A stretch of DNA of 23,154 nt from an uncultured Opitutia bacterium (GTDB lineage: Bacteria > Verrucomicrobiota > Verrucomicrobiia > Opitutales > UBA953). Of this stretch, positions 20,691 through 23,154 are shown piece after piece. The stretch lies in assembly GCA_903853185.1 (NCBI GenBank), contig CAINSX010000018.1, forward strand, positions 1-23,154. The letters run 5' to 3'. The notes under the pieces are model-generated. The model was given only the letters and a program-made list of their open reading frames with translations. It did no database searches and was not told where the DNA came from. Within the stretch, counting starts at the first letter, position 1; each line of letters opens with the position of its first letter. The translations under genes and the position numbers were made by a program.

Positions 20691-21305
20691 ATGAAGACTC
20701 GCGAAATCATTCTCATCCTCATCGCTGCCGCCTTCGGTGGCGTGGCCATCGTCACCTGGAGTGGCGAAGAAGCCGCCAACGAGCGCGCCGCCAAGATCAG
20801 CAAGGAAGCGAACGAAGCCCGACTCAAGAGCGCCAAGGAAATCAAAGACCTGACCGAGAAATCCCTGAAGGAAGCCGCCGCGGCGAAGAAGTCCGCCGAA
20901 GAATCAAGCAAGCAGGCCACCGCCCTTCTCGCCCAGACCAAGGAAGCCGCCGACAAGGTCGTCAAGCAGGCGGTCGAAGTCCTCGCCAAGGCCAAGGACG
21001 ACGCCGCTAAGGCCGCCGTGAAGGCCGCCGAACTCGAGAAATCCAAGGCCGCCGCCGATAACCGTGTCAACGAACTCACCGCCGAACTCGCCCGCCTCCG
21101 TGACGGCTCAGAACTGAAGGAAGCGATCGCCAAGCAGAAGAAGGCCGAAGCCGACCTCGAAGCTGCTTCCACGGCCCTCCGCGAAGCCAACGCCGCTGCC
21201 GCCAAGGCCACTGCCCGCCTCACCGAAGTCGAAGAAGAGAACCGTCGCCTCCGCGAGCAGACCAAGGGCACCGACAACGTGTCGCCCAACTACCGCGCGC
21301 TCTGA
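20691..21305 (+). CDS. Membrane-anchored Ala/Lys/Glu-rich coiled-coil protein
   Basis: I do not recognise this 204-residue protein. Residues 6-22 (IILILIAAAFGGVAIVT) form a single hydrophobic helix, either an uncleaved anchor or a weak signal sequence. The rest, about 25-190, is an almost unbroken heptad-like coiled coil built of Ala, Lys, Glu, Asp and Leu, with no Cys and only one Trp (W23, at the end of the hydrophobic helix). The charge pattern resembles LEA-type and TolA-like periplasmic coils. The last dozen residues (TDNVSPNYRAL) are not coiled. It lies 64 bases after nspC. TTGACC at 20644-20649 within a short GACCCG/CGGGTC dyad may be its -35 region, but no good -10 is seen. A strong terminator follows. 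A structural or spacer role in the envelope is only a guess. Confidence 0.75.
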   Translation: MKTREIILILIAAAFGGVAIVTWSGEEAANERAAKISKEANEARLKSAKEIKDLTEKSLKEAAAAKKSAEESSKQATALLAQTKEAADKVVKQAVEVLAKAKDDAAKAAVKAAELEKSKAAADNRVNELTAELARLRDGSELKEAIAKQKKAEADLEAASTALREANAAAAKATARLTEVEEENRRLREQTKGTDNVSPNYRAL

Positions 21306-21327
21306 GTTCCCCGGGCACTCCCCCGAT

Positions 21328-21354
21328 CAGCCCGACCATCCGGTCGGGCTTTTT
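21328..21354 (+). terminator. Terminator of the coiled-coil protein gene
   Basis: A perfect 9-bp stem AGCCCGACC / GGTCGGGCT with loop ATCC runs into six T. It sits 22 bases after the stop at 21305, between this gene and the convergent endonuclease gene, whose stop is at 21360. Confidence 0.92.
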
Positions 21355-21359
21355 TGTGC

Positions 21360-21800
21360 CTACGCGAAGACCCGCCTAAGCCTGGCGAGCAACTTAGGTC
21401 GCGCCTTCGCTCTCAGCTCATGCTCCCACAGGCGCACGGCGTTCCACCCGGCCCGCCTGAGGTTCCGCGTATCGCGACGGTCTCGCTCGATATTACGCTG
21501 GAACTTCGCCCGCCAGAAGGCGGCGTTGCCCTTGGGCTTCGTGCCGTGCCGCGGACAGCCATGCCAGAAACACCCGTCGACAAACACCACGAGCCGCCTG
21601 GCCCGGAAGACGAAGTCGGGGCGAACCCGGAACGCCTCGCCCTTGGCGTCGTGCCCACGCACGTCCTGCTGCCGCCGCCAGCCTGACCATCCCTGGGCCC
21701 GCAGCACGGCCGCCAAGGCGCCTTCGGTGCTGGCGTTGCCTCGCCCCCGCACCCTGGCCATCAGGGCGCTGCGCTGGGCGCGGGTCATGATGTCCGCCAT
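21360..21800 (-). CDS. vsr: Vsr-type very-short-patch mismatch endonuclease
   Basis: The 146-residue protein matches the Vsr family, which nicks DNA 5' of the T in T:G mismatches left by deamination of 5-methylcytosine. The N-terminal RAQRSALMARVRGRGN and E26 match the family start. The catalytic core is RPDFVF (D62) with VVFVDGCFWHGCPRHG (H80, H85), then FWRAKFQRNIERDRR and RAGWNAVRLWEHEL. Between the ARVRG helix and the active-site Asp there are about nine residues more than in E. coli Vsr (around HDAKGEAFR). Vsr genes usually sit beside a C5 cytosine methyltransferase gene; none is in the window. Its stop lies 5 bases from the neighbouring terminator. ATG 21800 is used; an ATG four codons later is possible. 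Confidence 0.92.
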   Translation of the reverse strand: MADIMTRAQRSALMARVRGRGNASTEGALAAVLRAQGWSGWRRQQDVRGHDAKGEAFRVRPDFVFRARRLVVFVDGCFWHGCPRHGTKPKGNAAFWRAKFQRNIERDRRDTRNLRRAGWNAVRLWEHELRAKARPKLLARLRRVFA

Positions 21801-21821
21801 GGCTTATCATGAATACGAAAC

Positions 21822-21845
21822 AGCCCGGACCGCAAGGTCCGGGCT
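21822..21845 (-). terminator. Second hairpin between porin and vsr genes
   Basis: A perfect 10-bp stem AGCCCGGACC / GGTCCGGGCT closes a 4-base loop (GCAA on plus, TTGC on minus). On the minus strand it is followed by GTTTCGTATTC, a broken T tract. It probably backs up the stronger terminator next to it and lies 21 bases before the vsr ATG. Confidence 0.6.
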
Positions 21846-21861
21846 GGTCGGCGACTCCGCC

Positions 21862-21894
21862 AAAGAAAGAGGGCCGGCATCCCTGCCGGCCCTC
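21862..21894 (-). terminator. Terminator of the porin gene
   Basis: A 10-bp stem GAGGGCCGGC / GCCGGCCCTC, extendable by one A-T pair, lies 27 bases past the porin stop. On the minus strand it is followed by TTTCTTTGG. Confidence 0.82.
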
Positions 21895-21921
21895 GTGCTA
21901 TGAAGCTAACCTAGGTTCGCC

Positions 21922-23154
21922 TTAGAAGGCGACCTGAGCCTGGAGGCGCAGCGTGTCGACAGTGGCGCTGATCTGGCTCGCTCCGGTGGCGAGGGTCGAG
22001 GCAACACCGTTGCTCTGGACAATGACGTCCTTGAACTTGGCGCGCTCGAAGCCGAACTGGATCTTGGCGTTGTAACCATTCACCTGCTGGCCGAGGGCCT
22101 CGAGGTTGAAGTAGTAGTTCACGCCAAGGTAGATTGCGTTGGACTTGTTATAGAGCGAGCCGGTACCGGTAGCGGCGGTGGCAGCGGCGGCGAAACCACG
22201 CTCACCGTCGGAGATCTTCTGGCCACGCATGTCGGTATCCAGGCTGGTGTAGCGAGCAACGCCTTCCCAGTTATCGTTGATCTTGTAGACGATCATGGCG
22301 TTGTAGCCGGTCGGGGTGTGATCGAAGTCATCGGTGTTCACAGCGGCATCCTTCGAGGAGGTCACCTTGGTGCTCATGAACTCGCTCTGGAAGGTCCAGT
22401 TGAAGTACTTGGCCATGATGAAGGGGTTGTAACCTTCCATGGTGGCCAGGGTGTTAACCGGAGCGGTGGTGGCGGCGAGGTAGCGGGAAGAGCCCCAGTT
22501 CACACCGACGGAGTAAGCTTCGTTGTCGGAGACCTTATTGTTCCAGACGATGTTCGCGTAGTAGGCGAGGTCGTTGGTGGTGGTGCCTTCGATGAAGCGA
22601 CCCTGGGCGGCGTTCACGATCGAGGCGCCGTATTCAAAGCCCTGAGGATTCGGGACGCTGTTGTAGTGAAGACCGGTGTGGTGAGCGGCGAAACCGAGGC
22701 GACGGCCGTCGGAGCGGTTAGCGGCGCCGTTTTCACCTTCAGCCCAATAACGGTTGGTGATACCACGCTCCACGGTGGAGAGCTTTCCGGAGGAAGCCTT
22801 AAAGAGCGAGGAGACGGTGCTTTCTTCGTAGCCCCAAGTCACCTTGCGGTAGCCGAGGTCGAAGCTGCCGATTTCGCTGGTGTGGGTGACCATGGCGCGG
22901 TCGAGCCAAGAGGAGGCGCTGGATGCGGTGTTGCCCGAGGTGTCGAGGACGATGTTGCCCGAGATGCCATTGCCGACGTCAGCGAGGATTTCGAGGTAGA
23001 GGCGACGCATCAGGAATCCGCCTTGGGTCGGCGCGGTGGCGTTGACACCGGTAGCGGTCGACTGGGAGTAGTCGAAGCTCTGGTACTGAGCCTGGAAGTA
23101 TCCGCCGATGGTGAGGCGCTTGGTAGCGTCTTCCTTGACGAACACCTTGTTCAC
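21922..23154 (-). CDS. Porin of the phosphate-selective porin O/P type (5'-partial)
   Basis: At least 410 residues are visible; the first codon in view is a GTG at the window edge, no signal peptide is seen, and the frame is open, so the N-terminus lies outside. RLTIGGYFQAQYQSF followed by FLMRRLYLEILADVGNGISGNIVLD is the usual start of OprO/OprP-like porins, and the body is built of alternating beta strands (for example FDLGYRKVTWGYE, YSVGVNWGSSRYL, EGVARYTSLDTDM). It ends in LQAQVAF, the terminal Phe expected for Bam-assembled barrels. The family forms trimeric anion channels, often for phosphate, but specificity is not conserved across the family. Two hairpins follow the stop, as expected for an abundant mRNA. 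Confidence 0.85.
   Translation of the reverse strand: MNKVFVKEDATKRLTIGGYFQAQYQSFDYSQSTATGVNATAPTQGGFLMRRLYLEILADVGNGISGNIVLDTSGNTASSASSWLDRAMVTHTSEIGSFDLGYRKVTWGYEESTVSSLFKASSGKLSTVERGITNRYWAEGENGAANRSDGRRLGFAAHHTGLHYNSVPNPQGFEYGASIVNAAQGRFIEGTTTNDLAYYANIVWNNKVSDNEAYSVGVNWGSSRYLAATTAPVNTLATMEGYNPFIMAKYFNWTFQSEFMSTKVTSSKDAAVNTDDFDHTPTGYNAMIVYKINDNWEGVARYTSLDTDMRGQKISDGERGFAAAATAATGTGSLYNKSNAIYLGVNYYFNLEALGQQVNGYNAKIQFGFERAKFKDVIVQSNGVASTLATGASQISATVDTLRLQAQVAF

Noticed and set aside
1..23154. Insertion sequences, prophage or integrative element borders
   Set aside because: No transposase, integrase or attachment-site-like direct repeat was seen. The tRNA 3' end is not repeated elsewhere in the window, as far as can be judged by eye.

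Overview
The window is GC-rich (roughly 60-65%), densely coded chromosomal DNA. It looks like a verrucomicrobial genome, most likely near Opitutales. That placement is an inference from the gene mix and protein style: an RNase E/G and an RNase Y in one locus, a carboxyspermidine-type polyamine route, an outer membrane with two different beta-barrel proteins, and small lysine-rich DNA-binding-type sequences. No rRNA or other taxonomic marker is present, so the assignment is soft. No gap between genes exceeds 300 bases; the largest is 288 bases and holds a tRNA.

Layout, left part (1-5.5 kb, minus strand). argC and argJ (argJ is cut by the window edge) make arginine. Upstream of them, ending at its own terminator, is the rplM-rpsI ribosomal operon. 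Then come a small outer-membrane beta-barrel protein, NADP-dependent isocitrate dehydrogenase, and a tandem ribbon-helix-helix protein with a lysine-only tail. Intrinsic terminators separate each of these units. The ribbon-helix-helix gene is divergent from a P1B-4-type metal-exporting ATPase (5.67-7.57 kb, plus strand) and is a plausible regulator of it.

Middle (7.6-13.4 kb). This is an RNA-turnover and cell-shape neighbourhood. rodA and an RNase E/G gene form a minus-strand pair. Divergent from them is rny (RNase Y), followed by a 320-residue disordered protein with arginine-rich tandem repeats and a C-terminal RG/RGG region. That protein follows a possibly structured leader and I do not recognise it. 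It is the strongest candidate for something undescribed here.

Right part (13.4-23.15 kb). On the plus strand: murA (peptidoglycan precursor), ruvB (Holliday junction motor), proB-proA (proline; ProB lacks the PUA domain), tRNA-Asp, carboxy(nor)spermidine synthase and decarboxylase with a terminator between them, and a membrane-anchored coiled-coil protein. Convergent on the minus strand are a Vsr-type mismatch endonuclease, with no methyltransferase in view, and a phosphate-selective-porin-like protein that runs off the right edge.

Two window-wide features stand out. Most start codons, including those of the ribosomal proteins, have no Shine-Dalgarno sequence, and several on the minus strand are preceded by a pyrimidine-rich stretch instead. 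Also, icd and tRNA-Asp share a promoter-like arrangement, TTGAMA-N18-TTTGTTA.
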